Shown here piece by piece: positions 1-7,675 of a stretch of DNA of 64,000 bases. Position 1 is the first letter of the stretch. Each line of letters starts with the position of its first letter. The translations under genes and the position numbers were made by a program. The notes beneath the pieces were generated by a model. That model did not search any database, was not told the DNA's origin, and was given only the letters and a program-made list of their open reading frames with translations. This DNA is from an uncultured Acetatifactor sp. Its GTDB lineage: Bacteria > Bacillota > Clostridia > Lachnospirales > Lachnospiraceae. The stretch is from the NCBI GenBank assembly GCA_910583845.1, contig CAJUAB010000026.1, positions 1 to 64,000 on the forward strand, written 5' to 3'.

Positions 1-547
1 GGGACTGGTCAAAAGAGCCAGCATTGTCCTGCTTGCGTCACAGGGGGAACTCAACAAGAATATTGTGTTACGGGTCGGGTTTCATTAATAATAATGTTGC
101 TATCTGGCGCAGTCGGTTCCTTGCGGTGTTCCCGGCTTTGCGGAAGATTGAATTGGATGTCTCGGAAAGGCTCGAAGATGAGATACGGGCAGTCTTGTCC
201 GATAAAACACGTCCTGGTGCCCGTCCGTGTTTACGCCGGATCAGATCATGCGGATCATCGACCTTGCCTGCGGCAGCCCCGATGATTTTGGGTACGAGGT
301 AAGCCAGTGGAACCTTCCGATGTTGGTGGCAGAAATTAAAAAGCAAGGGATTGAGGGCAGATTTCTGAGAAATCAGTCAGCCGTTTTTTAAAATGAGGTA
401 GATTTACATCCCCACAAAATTCGTTACTGGCTTCGTTCTACGAAAAAGACGTTTTGCGCATAAAGTAAACGAAATATCCTGTATGACCCTTCCCACCGGA
501 TCCGCTTTGTGTATACTCCGAAACACAGTTCCTGGATGAACCAGATA
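1..547 (+). pseudogene. IS630-family transposase remnant, copy A
   Basis: Reading the plus strand with frame changes gives the N-terminal helix-turn-helix half of an IS630-type transposase (VKRASIVLLASQGELNKNI near the left edge, then FTPDQIMRIIDLACGSP, VSQWNLPMLVAEIKKQGI and EVDLHPHKIRYWL up to about 440). It then jumps directly to the C-terminal family signature YTPKHSSWMNQIEIW at about 512-556. The DDE catalytic core that should lie between is missing, and stops and shifts break the rest, so it cannot make a transposase. The element starts outside the window. It points toward copy B and meets it at a fold-back near 547. Confidence 0.75.
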
Positions 548-1619
548 GAGATCTGGGTCATCCAGGAACAATGCATTGGTACATATACGATATGTATCCG
601 GTGGTCTTTATTATGGAGAAATTCGGCTCGGCTTTTCAGTATGCAGGATTTTTCTTTGCTGCCAATGTCCTCCGTAAGGCCGCACTGCTGTGCAATGAAC
701 CGCACCAGACTTTCGGACTTATGTGTGTTCAGCCCATCGCAGACGAACGTCCATGATGCCTCTGGATCCGTTTCGATCAATGCACGCATGACGCCTGGGA
801 AATCTTCCTCTGTGCGTGTAGGGTTCAAATATGGCCTTTCCATGCGCCCCGTGGCAACGTCAAAGAAACCGATGAGGCTGGTTATCCCATGGCGGGCGTA
901 TTCTAATTCCATACATGCTGCTTTCCCGGGGATTACATGCTTAATACTTGTGCTCCAGTGCCTGGATTCCTGTCATCTCATCCACGGATATGGTATGGAC
1001 GCCTGTTGCACAGACTGTTTCAGCCCCATGGTAAACGGTGCAGATTTCATTCACTTTTTCCGCAAAAGTCTCCGGAGAATCCACTTTTTCGGAGGAATGA
1101 AGCCAGTAGCGGACGAGATGCGAGTGGATTTCTCACATATTTAAAAAACGGCTTACTGTCTTGGCGGATATGGAATCCACGATCCTTACCTTCTATAATA
1201 ACATTTGCCAGCAGGTTAAGGATCCAGTGGCTGGTTTCATACCCCGGTTCCTCTGGATTACGGCAGGCAGTTTCGAGGATTTTGATAATCTGTTCATCCG
1301 TGTAATGCATGGGCTGGCCGGGACGCGGGTTGTCATTCAGGAAGGTGGACACAGCTTTTTCTAGGCTGGAAGGGTCTTTTTCGGCGATCTCCTGCAAAAG
1401 AGGGAGCTTTTTAATAAAGTGGCTCCGCCATTTGTTCACAGAATCCTGTCAAAGACCTACCTGATTCAATATCTGCATGTTATCAAGACCGTCTGCGGCC
1501 AAAAGGATTATCTTCGCACGCTGTACCTGACGGGCTGAAAAGGTTCTGCTTTTGGCAAATTTAGAGAAGATAGGGTGAATAGCATCCGGTATTATAACAG
1601 GGGCTGCAACAAATGGCAT
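548..1619 (-). pseudogene. IS630-family transposase, broken, copy B
   Basis: This is an almost full-length IS630-type transposase on the minus strand. It starts at ATG 1619 (MPFVAAPVIIPDAIHPIF) behind an AAGGAG site. The first 56 codons end in an in-frame TGA at 1449-1451, and the same frame continues as QDSVNKWRSHFIKKLPLLQE. A frameshift near 1050-1110 then leads into MELEYARHGITSLIGFFDVA, with the DDE-domain landmarks PTRTEEDF, DGLNTHKSESLVRF and VPMHCSWMTQISIW. The C-terminal end is lost where it runs into copy A. Two independent lesions make it inactive. It resembles copy A in family but is a different sequence, so the two were separate insertions or a diverged inverted pair. Confidence 0.85.
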
Positions 1620-1703
1620 TTGAGTAGTCTCCTTGTGTTTTCTTTTCATTATGCCATATGTTGAGATTTTTTCTATAGCTATATGCATAGACGTACTAGG
1701 ATC

Positions 1704-3238
1704 ATGACGGTGACAGTGGAAAAGGCAAGGCCGTACATCGGCGTACCACCCGCAGCGGCGGGAATTACTACGGTGATGCCTTAAGCGCATCCCTGCTGCC
1801 AGGGGGAACGGTACAGTACGGCAACGGCGCAGGGCAGGCAGGGGACGGTGACGGAAGCACGGAAACCGTGGCCGGGGCATTTACCTGGAAGGAGCCTTCC
1901 GCAAAGCCTGCGGTGGCCGACTGTGGCGTGACGAAGTATGCGGTGGTGTTCACGTCCACGGACAGGGCAAATTACGAGTCCGTGGAAACAAGGGTCAGCC
2001 TGACCGTGAACCGGGCGCAGAACGCCCCCAATATGCCGTCTGTTGCCATGAGCGTTCCATACAGCTGTGAAAAGGTGGAGGACGTACTCCTGCCGGAGGG
2101 CAGGGAGTGGCAGACATCCAATCAGGATATAGCCTTAGAAGTCGGGGCAGAGGTAAGCACCGTGGCAGTCTATACTGGGGAGGATAAAGGCAGCTATGTG
2201 AAGGAAACGGTAACGGTTGCCGTCACAAGATCGTCCTGCGACCATACGGCAGGGGATGTTCTTTATACAGGGGCAGGCGAAAAAGCTCCGCCTATACGGA
2301 GGACAGGCTGGGACACAGGGAATGCACCAAATGCGGTTTCGTGACGGAATCTGGGATCGTGGTAAAAACTCTGGGGCATATCGGTGGCACGGCCACCTGT
2401 TCCCGGAGAAAAGTCTGTACCAGATGTAACCAGCCCTATGGCGATACGGACAGCGGTGTGCATGGGGATACAGAGTTCCGCAGGTTTGTGGCGGCAACCT
2501 GCACGGCAGGAGGCTACACCGGGAACATTTACTGTAAGGACTGCGGGGTGAGGACGAAACCAGGAAACGCAACATCCACATTGGGGCATGATTATATAAA
2601 TAGGATAACAAAGGAACCAACCACAGAAAACGAAGGCATCTGGATCTACACCTGTTCCCGTTGCGGACACAGTTACACGGAGGGCATACCACGGCTCCCA
2701 GAGGGAACCCATCATCATTCCTACACAGAGCTTGTGACGAAACAGCCCACCTACACGGATATCAGGGTGCGGACTTATACCTATTCTTGCGGCGACAGCT
2801 ATACCAAAACCATAGCGGCTCTGGGGCATCATTATCAGGGCAGTGAGATAAGGAAACCTACCACCACGGCGGAGGGCATCATGCTGGACAGTAAGAAAGT
2901 GTGAGAAAGACAAGAAACGTCTGGCGATGTCCGTGTCCGTAACTGCGGCCAAAGGAACCGAGTATGCCAATATACAGGTGGACAGGGGAATATTAGGATA
3001 CCGGATTGTATCTGGCACTGGTGAACTTGCACTAGGGGCGGACATTACAGTGAAAGGAAATAAGCTGGACTTTTTCCGGGCCTTTGTGGATAACAACGCA
3101 GAGAGCCTCAAGAAAGTCATCGCGGATGCCGCACAGGAGACTCTGGCCGCCGAATTCATATCCGGATACCTGACAAGGTTTCCCATCGGTCTCCCGATCA
3201 TGACGCCGCAGGACGGATATGTGGATGCAGGGAAGTAA
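1704..3238 (+). pseudogene. Decayed large cell-surface repeat protein
   Basis: At least three frames carry one continuous protein theme: 1704-1790, 1790-2290, 2290-2904 and 2905-3238. The first part looks like a bacterial Ig/MBG-like extracellular repeat (YGDALSASLLPGGTVQYG, KYAVVFTSTDRANYESV, VSLTVNRAQ). The middle part has repeated Cys-pair modules of the CxxCG kind (CTKCGF, CTRCNQP, CKDCGV, CSRCGHSYTEG), each preceded by LGH and TKEPTTENEG-like linkers, a layout seen in large Lachnospiraceae surface proteins. The last part ends in EFISGYLTRFPIGLP and TAA. No signal peptide, start region or sortase motif is present, so this is a 3' fragment of a much larger gene. The parent family is inferred from repeats only. 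Confidence 0.7.
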
Positions 3239-3357
3239 AAGCAGCGGACAAATGTCTTTTTCCCATGAGGTATCCGGGAGTGGACAAAGAGACAGGATGA
3301 GGATGAAAGGGGTGTGAGGCATACAAAGGAGGTGATAGCATCGGGCGGATATTAGTA

Positions 3358-3771
3358 GTGGAATTTTTGGAGTCGGAATACCGCATATTTGAGGAAGTGC
3401 TGGCTGTGCTGAACAAATACCACACTTTTGAGAACCAGCGGATCACTGACGAACCGGCGCTGTCAATCCCTGGCCTTGCAGTCTTTCTAGGCCGCAGGAA
3501 AGTATACTGTGCAGGAAAAGAGATCAGCCTCACCACAAAAGAATACGCCATACTCTGCCTGCTCATGGAAAACATGGGGTGTGTCCTTACATACGGACAG
3601 ATATACCAGAATGTATGGGGAGAAGAAGCCCTTGGCGGCGAAAACAATATGATAGGCTGCCATATCCGCAGGTTGCGGGGAAAGCTGTCTGTGGAAGAAG
3701 GGATTGAACCCTTTCTGATCAAATGCGTCAGGGAAGTGGGGTACTGCTTTGAAGTAAACTCGGAATATTAG
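3358..3771 (+). CDS. Orphan OmpR/PhoB-type winged-helix DNA-binding protein
   Basis: The C-terminal 95 residues form a transcriptional-regulator winged helix (IPGLAVFLGRRKVYCAGKEI, SLTTKEYAILCLLMENMG, then IRRLRGKL and REVGYCFE), as in response regulators. The receiver domain is nearly gone: only about 40 residues precede the helix. A strong AAAGGAGGTGATAGC site sits before an ATC codon at 3340 in the same frame, reading GRILVV like a normal response-regulator start, so the ancestral ATG may have mutated to ATC. The listed start is the first in-frame GTG. With no phosphoacceptor domain it probably binds DNA constitutively, perhaps controlling the mobile-element genes downstream. The function is inferred. 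Confidence 0.7.
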   Translation: MEFLESEYRIFEEVLAVLNKYHTFENQRITDEPALSIPGLAVFLGRRKVYCAGKEISLTTKEYAILCLLMENMGCVLTYGQIYQNVWGEEALGGENNMIGCHIRRLRGKLSVEEGIEPFLIKCVREVGYCFEVNSEY

Positions 3772-4080
3772 CATCGCTTGGCGGCTTGGGAAACGGGGCC
3801 GCTTTTTAGCAGGCTGGATAGGGCTGTCTGCAACAGTAGATTTTATGCGACATTTCTCTGCATAGCCGTGTCGCAACTTGCGTTTTCCTACCGTGTTCTG
3901 ACTGCCAGGCGACTGCTGGCTGACGGACGCATATTTTATAATCTTCCCCATGGGCTAAAAAGCCAGGGGAGCGGAAATGCCATGCCGGAAATCCCCGGAA
4001 AGGGGAAACATGGGCATGCTGATGTCAAGTGCCGAGGGCGGCCTGCCGACAAGGACAAAACTCCATACCATATTGATACA

Positions 4081-4113
4081 TACCGCAGTCCACCGAGGGG
4101 CTGCGGTATTTTT
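4081..4113 (+). terminator. Intrinsic terminator
   Basis: The arms TACCGCAG and CTGCGGTA enclose a 12-base loop and are followed by a T-run. It lies downstream of the winged-helix gene and may end its transcript. Confidence 0.65.
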
Positions 4114-4172
4114 ATGTTCGACAGGATGCCCCATTTTCCCGTCACGATATAGAGAAAACCCCATAAACCTAC

Positions 4173-4210
4173 AAAAGAGCGCACCCCGCAGAAAGGGCCT
4201 GCGCTCTTTT
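4173..4210 (+). terminator. Intrinsic terminator or attenuator
   Basis: The arms AAAAGAGCGCA and TGCGCTCTTTT end in a T-run about 75 bases before the sigma-like gene. The symmetrical A/T tracts would let it work on both strands. Confidence 0.65.
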
Positions 4211-4284
4211 GCTGTCCGGGGGAAATGCCGCGGCCCGCCGCCTGTCCTTCATTTTTTTGAAATTCAAAAAAGGAGGACAAGCCT

Positions 4285-4737
4285 ATGGCAAAGGCATACA
4301 GAATCCCGGATTACAGGAAGATGTACCCGGAGGCAGGCGAGGAAGTGATCAGCCTGCTCAGGACCACAGAAAGAAAGATGCAGTACCAGGAATACGACCT
4401 CAAGACGGAGCAGACTGTCATAAGCCAGGAGAACCGGACCATAACGACCATACCCAGCAGGGAGGATTCCCTGGAACGGCTGGCAGAACAGGAGGTGCAG
4501 TTTGCCGGGGAAGCCGAGAGCGTGGAGGAAACCGTGCTGCGGAAACTCCAGTACGCGCAGCTACATAAGGCGCTCTCCCTGCTCCCTGATGATGAGCGGG
4601 AGCTGATAGACCGCCTGTTTTTCCAGGGCCAGACCGAGCGGGAGGCGGCGGAGTACATGGGCATATACCGCAACGCCGTACACAAGCGCAAGAACCGCAT
4701 CCTGAAGAAGCTGAAAAATTTTTTTGAAAAAAATTAA
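4285..4737 (+). CDS. Sigma-70 region 4-like factor of a mobile element
   Basis: This 150-residue protein lacks a core-binding region 2 but ends in a typical sigma region 4 helix-turn-helix: LSLLPDDERELIDRLFFQGQ, then TEREAAEYMGIYRNAVHKRK and a basic tail. Proteins of this shape are common in conjugative and integrative elements of Firmicutes, where they are annotated as sigma-like factors. It starts at ATG with AAAAAGGAGG seven bases upstream. A long structured leader lies on both sides. It may redirect RNA polymerase to the genes that follow, but no target promoter can be named from this sequence. Confidence 0.75.
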   Translation: MAKAYRIPDYRKMYPEAGEEVISLLRTTERKMQYQEYDLKTEQTVISQENRTITTIPSREDSLERLAEQEVQFAGEAESVEETVLRKLQYAQLHKALSLLPDDERELIDRLFFQGQTEREAAEYMGIYRNAVHKRKNRILKKLKNFFEKN

Positions 4738-5399
4738 ATTTCAGGGTGTGCAAAACGTCCTGCCAACGTGGAAGTAAGTAGAGGGGAACTTTTCCTCCCC
4801 TCTGCCCATTGAAAAATACCGCCGCCAGGCGGTCATATCCAGCAGCATAGATACGTTAGCTGTCCAGCTTGAAAGAGCAAAGCGGTGCGGAGGACACGCC
4901 ATGACCACCTGCAGGGCAACCTGTCAAAAAGATGGCATCAAAGGTGCAGAGCGGCAAATGTCCGTCCCAAAGCGGCCTGTGGCGGGCCGCCTGCCATGAC
5001 ATGGACAGCCTATAATGATACTTCCGTCCAGTCACAGCCCCGCAGGAGCGGGAACACGCAATGAGGGCGGCCCGGAGAGATCCTCGGAGGGGTGAGAAAC
5101 CCATGACGGCCTTTAAGCCAAGGCCGGTCTTTGCCTGCTGCCTATGGGCGCATCCTGCGCCCGCTCCGGGGAGTAGTGTCGAACAGGGGCAGATAGAAAT
5201 AAAAGACGAAGGACAGGCATTTTCCGGGCCGGGGAATCCCCCGGAGGGGAAATGCCTTCATGATAGAAACTACGGCGGCAGACTGCCAAGGAGCCAGGAG
5301 GATGTTCCGAACGGCCACGATGGGGACTGCCGCCGTCCTTGTGTCATGAAAACATGAAATATGAGGCAGGAAAGAACCTGCCTCCACAGGAGGGAATGC
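4738..5399 (+). other. 660-base non-coding, hairpin-rich segment
   Basis: No open frame here looks like a protein. The DNA is dense in inverted repeats: ACGGCGGCAG at 5272-5281 pairs with CTGCCGCCGT at 5327-5336, and GGCATTTTCC at 5216-5225 pairs with GGGAAATGCC at 5247-5256. The stretch between the sigma-like gene and the next gene could be a structured leader RNA, an origin-like region or a decayed gene. Confidence 0.45.
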
Positions 5400-5804
5400 A
5401 TGGACCAGAAAACAATTGACATGGTAAACCGGATCATGGATACGGAGAGGATGGGATATGCCTGTGTGTACTCGTCAGATGGAAGCGCAAGGGAGGAATA
5501 CCTGGTCTCAACAACGCCTGAGAACCTGGCAGATTTTATCAGCAGCCACCGTGACACAGACAGGATCACTGTCACAGACATTGCGGACAGGCCCCTCCTT
5601 GACGTCAGCGGAGGACTTATCAATGGCAATCCGGGATCGGGGGTACGCACAAGGATATTCAACAGGCTGGCGCAGATCCAGACAGGGGAAAAGGCGGCCG
5701 GAGAAGTCCTCCAGCTTGACAGGCGGCAGGCGGATGCATATTTTGCGGCGGAGGACAGGGCAGTGACCATGGCGGAATACGGCATGGAGTGCGGCATGGG
5801 ATAA
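5400..5804 (+). CDS. Unknown mobile-element protein upstream of mazF-like gene
   Basis: I do not recognise this 134-residue protein (start MDQKTIDMVNRIMDTERMG). It is acidic, with no membrane segment or signal peptide. CAGGAGGGAATGC places the start at ATG 5400. The sequence mixes short predicted strands (GYACVYSSDGSAREEYLVST) with a helical C-terminal half (LQLDRRQADAYFAAEDRAVT). It lies 43 bases before the MazF-type toxin gene, the position where an antitoxin would normally be, but it has no recognisable AbrB, RHH or Phd fold signature. It could equally be a separate accessory protein. Confidence 0.6.
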   Translation: MDQKTIDMVNRIMDTERMGYACVYSSDGSAREEYLVSTTPENLADFISSHRDTDRITVTDIADRPLLDVSGGLINGNPGSGVRTRIFNRLAQIQTGEKAAGEVLQLDRRQADAYFAAEDRAVTMAEYGMECGMG

Positions 5805-5847
5805 GAAATGGATGCGGGATCTGCCTGCAGGAAGGGAGGAAACAGAC

Positions 5848-6339
5848 GTGAATATCAAACGGGGCGATATCTACTATGCAGACCTGACGCCGGTGGTCGG
5901 GAGCGAGCAGGGCGGCACACGGCCTGTGCTGATCATACAGAATGACATGGGGAACCGGCACAGCCCCACGGTGATCGCGGCGGCCATTACCAGCAGGCGG
6001 GGGAAGAAACCGCTCCCCACCCACATCAGGCTGGAGGACAGCCCCTGCGGGCTGGAACAGGAATCCACCGTCCTGCTGGAGCAGGTGCGGACCATCGACC
6101 GTGCCAGGCTGAAGGAATACATAGGCCGGGCGGGCAGGACAACCATGCAGGACGTTGACCATGCCATCGCGGTCAGTTTCGGCCTGGACGGGATGCTTTT
6201 CACACAGGAGGGACAGACGCCACAGGCAGAAAAAGAAACAGGGGCAGGACTTGATGGCAGAAACCAGGTCAGGACCAGGGACAGAAAGGGGGCAGCTTAT
6301 GAGCGGCAGGAGACGGGCATGGGTTTATTGCTCAATTGA
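5848..6339 (+). CDS. PemK/MazF-family endoribonuclease toxin
   Basis: The first 115 residues match the MazF/PemK fold: KRGDIYYADLTPVVGSEQGG, TRPVLIIQND, SPTVIAAAITSR, then STVLLEQVRTIDRARL and a GLDGML ending. These contain the conserved Gly-Asp-Ile start, the substrate-facing Arg-Pro and the Glu-Gln-Val-Arg-Thr-Ile strand. MazF cleaves single-stranded mRNA at short motifs. GTG 5848 is chosen because GGAAGGGAGG lies 8-9 bases ahead. At 163 residues it is about 45 longer than usual; the extra C-terminal tail is basic and low in conserved motifs. No classical MazE antitoxin is adjacent. The gene overlaps the next one by 41 bases. Confidence 0.85.
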   Translation: MNIKRGDIYYADLTPVVGSEQGGTRPVLIIQNDMGNRHSPTVIAAAITSRRGKKPLPTHIRLEDSPCGLEQESTVLLEQVRTIDRARLKEYIGRAGRTTMQDVDHAIAVSFGLDGMLFTQEGQTPQAEKETGAGLDGRNQVRTRDRKGAAYERQETGMGLLLN

Positions 6340-6647
6340 CGCGCCGGAGGATGAAAACGATATGTTAAAGAAACAGCGGGAGCAGCTCTGGGAATATGCG
6401 GGTCAGATGGGGTTTGAAGTGGCGGGGAGCTCCAGCGACACAGGGAGGATTCCGCTGTGGGAGCGCAGCGAGCGGGTTCCGGCGCTTTGTGGATGCCGCC
6501 ACCAGAGGGGAGGTGGATGCCCTGCTGGTGGCAGACCGCCGCTGCCTGACGCATTCGTCCATGCAGATGGCGGGGCTCAAGGCGCTGGCAGAGGGCTGCG
6601 GCCTGCAGGTATATTCCCCGCTGACCGGGCTGATGGAACTGATATAG
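6299..6647 (+). pseudogene. Frameshifted resolvase-like gene
   Basis: The first frame (ATG 6299) reads RRRAWVYCSIDAPEDENDML and QREQLWEYAGQMGFEVAGSS, like the N-terminal catalytic domain of a small serine resolvase (Tyr-Cys-Ser at the active-site strand). After about 6465 the homology continues one frame over as GFRRFVDAATRGEVDALLV, LKALAEGCGLQVYSPLTG. The sequence AGCGAGCG at 6467-6474 explains it: removing one AGCG unit restores a single 115-codon frame. Such small resolvase-like proteins are typical accessory genes in these elements. It has no DNA-binding domain even when repaired, so it would be a regulatory or vestigial protein. Confidence 0.7.
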
Positions 6648-6669
6648 GCAGAAAAGAAAGGCGGGCAGC

Positions 6670-7035
6670 ATGGACCAGAGGGAATTTAAACACTGGCAGG
6701 CGGTGACATCCAGCAGCCAGTACATGTGGGTGGAGGATGCAGTGACACGGCTGAACGGCCGGGGCTGCCTCTATTACACTGGAGGGGAATCGGGGATCTA
6801 TATGCGCATCACCCAGGAGGGGACGCTGCAGGTCGGAAATTATGAGGGAGCCATCCCCCATATCGGGGAGGCGCTGTTCAGACCGGGGGCGGAGAGGAAA
6901 TGCGGCAGTTTCAACGAGGCGTTCCAGCAGGCCTGTGAACTGGGCGGCAGGAAGTTTTTGGCGGACATGTTCTCAGGCAGCCAGATCCCCCAGGAGGTGG
7001 AAACGGGAGGCATGGCACAGTCCATGGGGATGTGA
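6670..7035 (+). CDS. Unknown mobile-element protein
   Basis: This 121-residue protein is soluble and unrecognised (MDQREFKHWQAVTSSSQYMW start). The N-terminal half has alternating strand-like segments (GRGCLYYTGGESGIYMRITQ, GTLQVGNYEGAIPHIGEALF) and the C-terminal half is helical (FNEAFQQACELGGRKFLADM). It sits 22 bases after the resolvase-like gene and is preceded by AAAGAAAGGCGGGCAGC, a weak ribosome site. It is part of the accessory operon of the integrative element, and I assign no function. Confidence 0.6.
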   Translation: MDQREFKHWQAVTSSSQYMWVEDAVTRLNGRGCLYYTGGESGIYMRITQEGTLQVGNYEGAIPHIGEALFRPGAERKCGSFNEAFQQACELGGRKFLADMFSGSQIPQEVETGGMAQSMGM

Positions 7036-7117
7036 GGGTGCAGATCCCCATGGACTGTGTAGCAGTGCAGACTAAAAACAGAGAAAAAAACATATGGAAT
7101 CGAAGGGAGGGAAAGAC

Positions 7118-7225
7118 ATGGCGTGGATCATAGGAGCGGCAGTGTTTACCATACTTTTTCTGGCGGCCGTCTATGTGGCGGCAGGTATAGCGGTCAGCGT
7201 GGCCGGGAGCTGCCAGACCGACTGA
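7118..7225 (+). CDS. 35-residue single-pass membrane peptide
   Basis: A short frame starts at ATG 7118 behind CGAAGGGAGGGAAAGAC and ends at TGA 7225. Nearly all of it is one hydrophobic helix (WIIGAAVFTILFLAAVYV and following) with a short polar tail ending SCQTD. A good ribosome site and the clear membrane helix suggest it is translated. Similar tiny membrane proteins occur in Firmicutes mobile elements, but I cannot name the family. Confidence 0.5.
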   Translation: MAWIIGAAVFTILFLAAVYVAAGIAVSVAGSCQTD

Positions 7226-7394
7226 AAACCTTTGTCGGTTCTGCGTTCCGCCGCTTTTCCTGAACGGTTGCAGCATTATGCCATATACCGAAAGAACCGT
7301 TACCGGAATTTTAAGGTAAGAACAGCAAGATGGTACCTGCACAAGATAAGGCAGTAAGAATGTGAACAGTAAATATCAAAAGGAGGGGCTAATC

Positions 7395-7586
7395 TTGGGC
7401 AGTCAGCAGAGCAGTACAAATCCCGTTTTCCAGCTGTGCGTCAGCGGTTCTGATGTTATTGTCAGGTTCAGCGAGGAAGAATCGGTGGACGTGAGATGCA
7501 GGGTCAGGAATATCCTTACAGGTGCCTACGGGGAACGTCTCCAGAGGACGCCGCTGTTGTGTGGGGATGAAAAGCAGCAGGGATAA
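7395..7586 (+). CDS. Small protein before the recombinase, possibly TnpW-like
   Basis: The start is TTG 7395, set by AAAAGGAGGGG six bases upstream; an in-frame ATG at 7362 has no site. The 63 residues contain a strand-rich core (NPVFQLCVSGSDVIVRFSEE, then VDVRCRVRNILTGAY). The size, position just before the large serine recombinase, and the pattern of beta strands followed by FSEE and a short helix resemble TnpW-type small proteins of Tn4451-like elements. The match is weak and by memory of the pattern only. Confidence 0.5.
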   Translation: MGSQQSSTNPVFQLCVSGSDVIVRFSEEESVDVRCRVRNILTGAYGERLQRTPLLCGDEKQQG

Positions 7587-7675
7587 TTGCGGCGCACGGC
7601 CATGCCGTGGGACGTTGAAAACGGAATAACGGCAGGCGGCACAATCCCGCACAACAGCAAGCACGGAGGTGGTGC

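Larger units (their letters stand above)
3772..4284. other. Gene-free stretch with two terminator-like hairpins
   Basis: I see no credible gene here. Two hairpins stand out (4081-4113 and 4173-4210). Part of the sequence (3955-4050) is repeat-rich and GC-rich, and could be an untranslated leader of the sigma-like gene that follows. Confidence 0.5.

Noticed and set aside
1449..1451. In-frame TGA in the IS630 copy read as selenocysteine
   Set aside because: The gene has a further frameshift and a lost end, and no selenocysteine insertion hairpin follows. A nonsense mutation is simpler.
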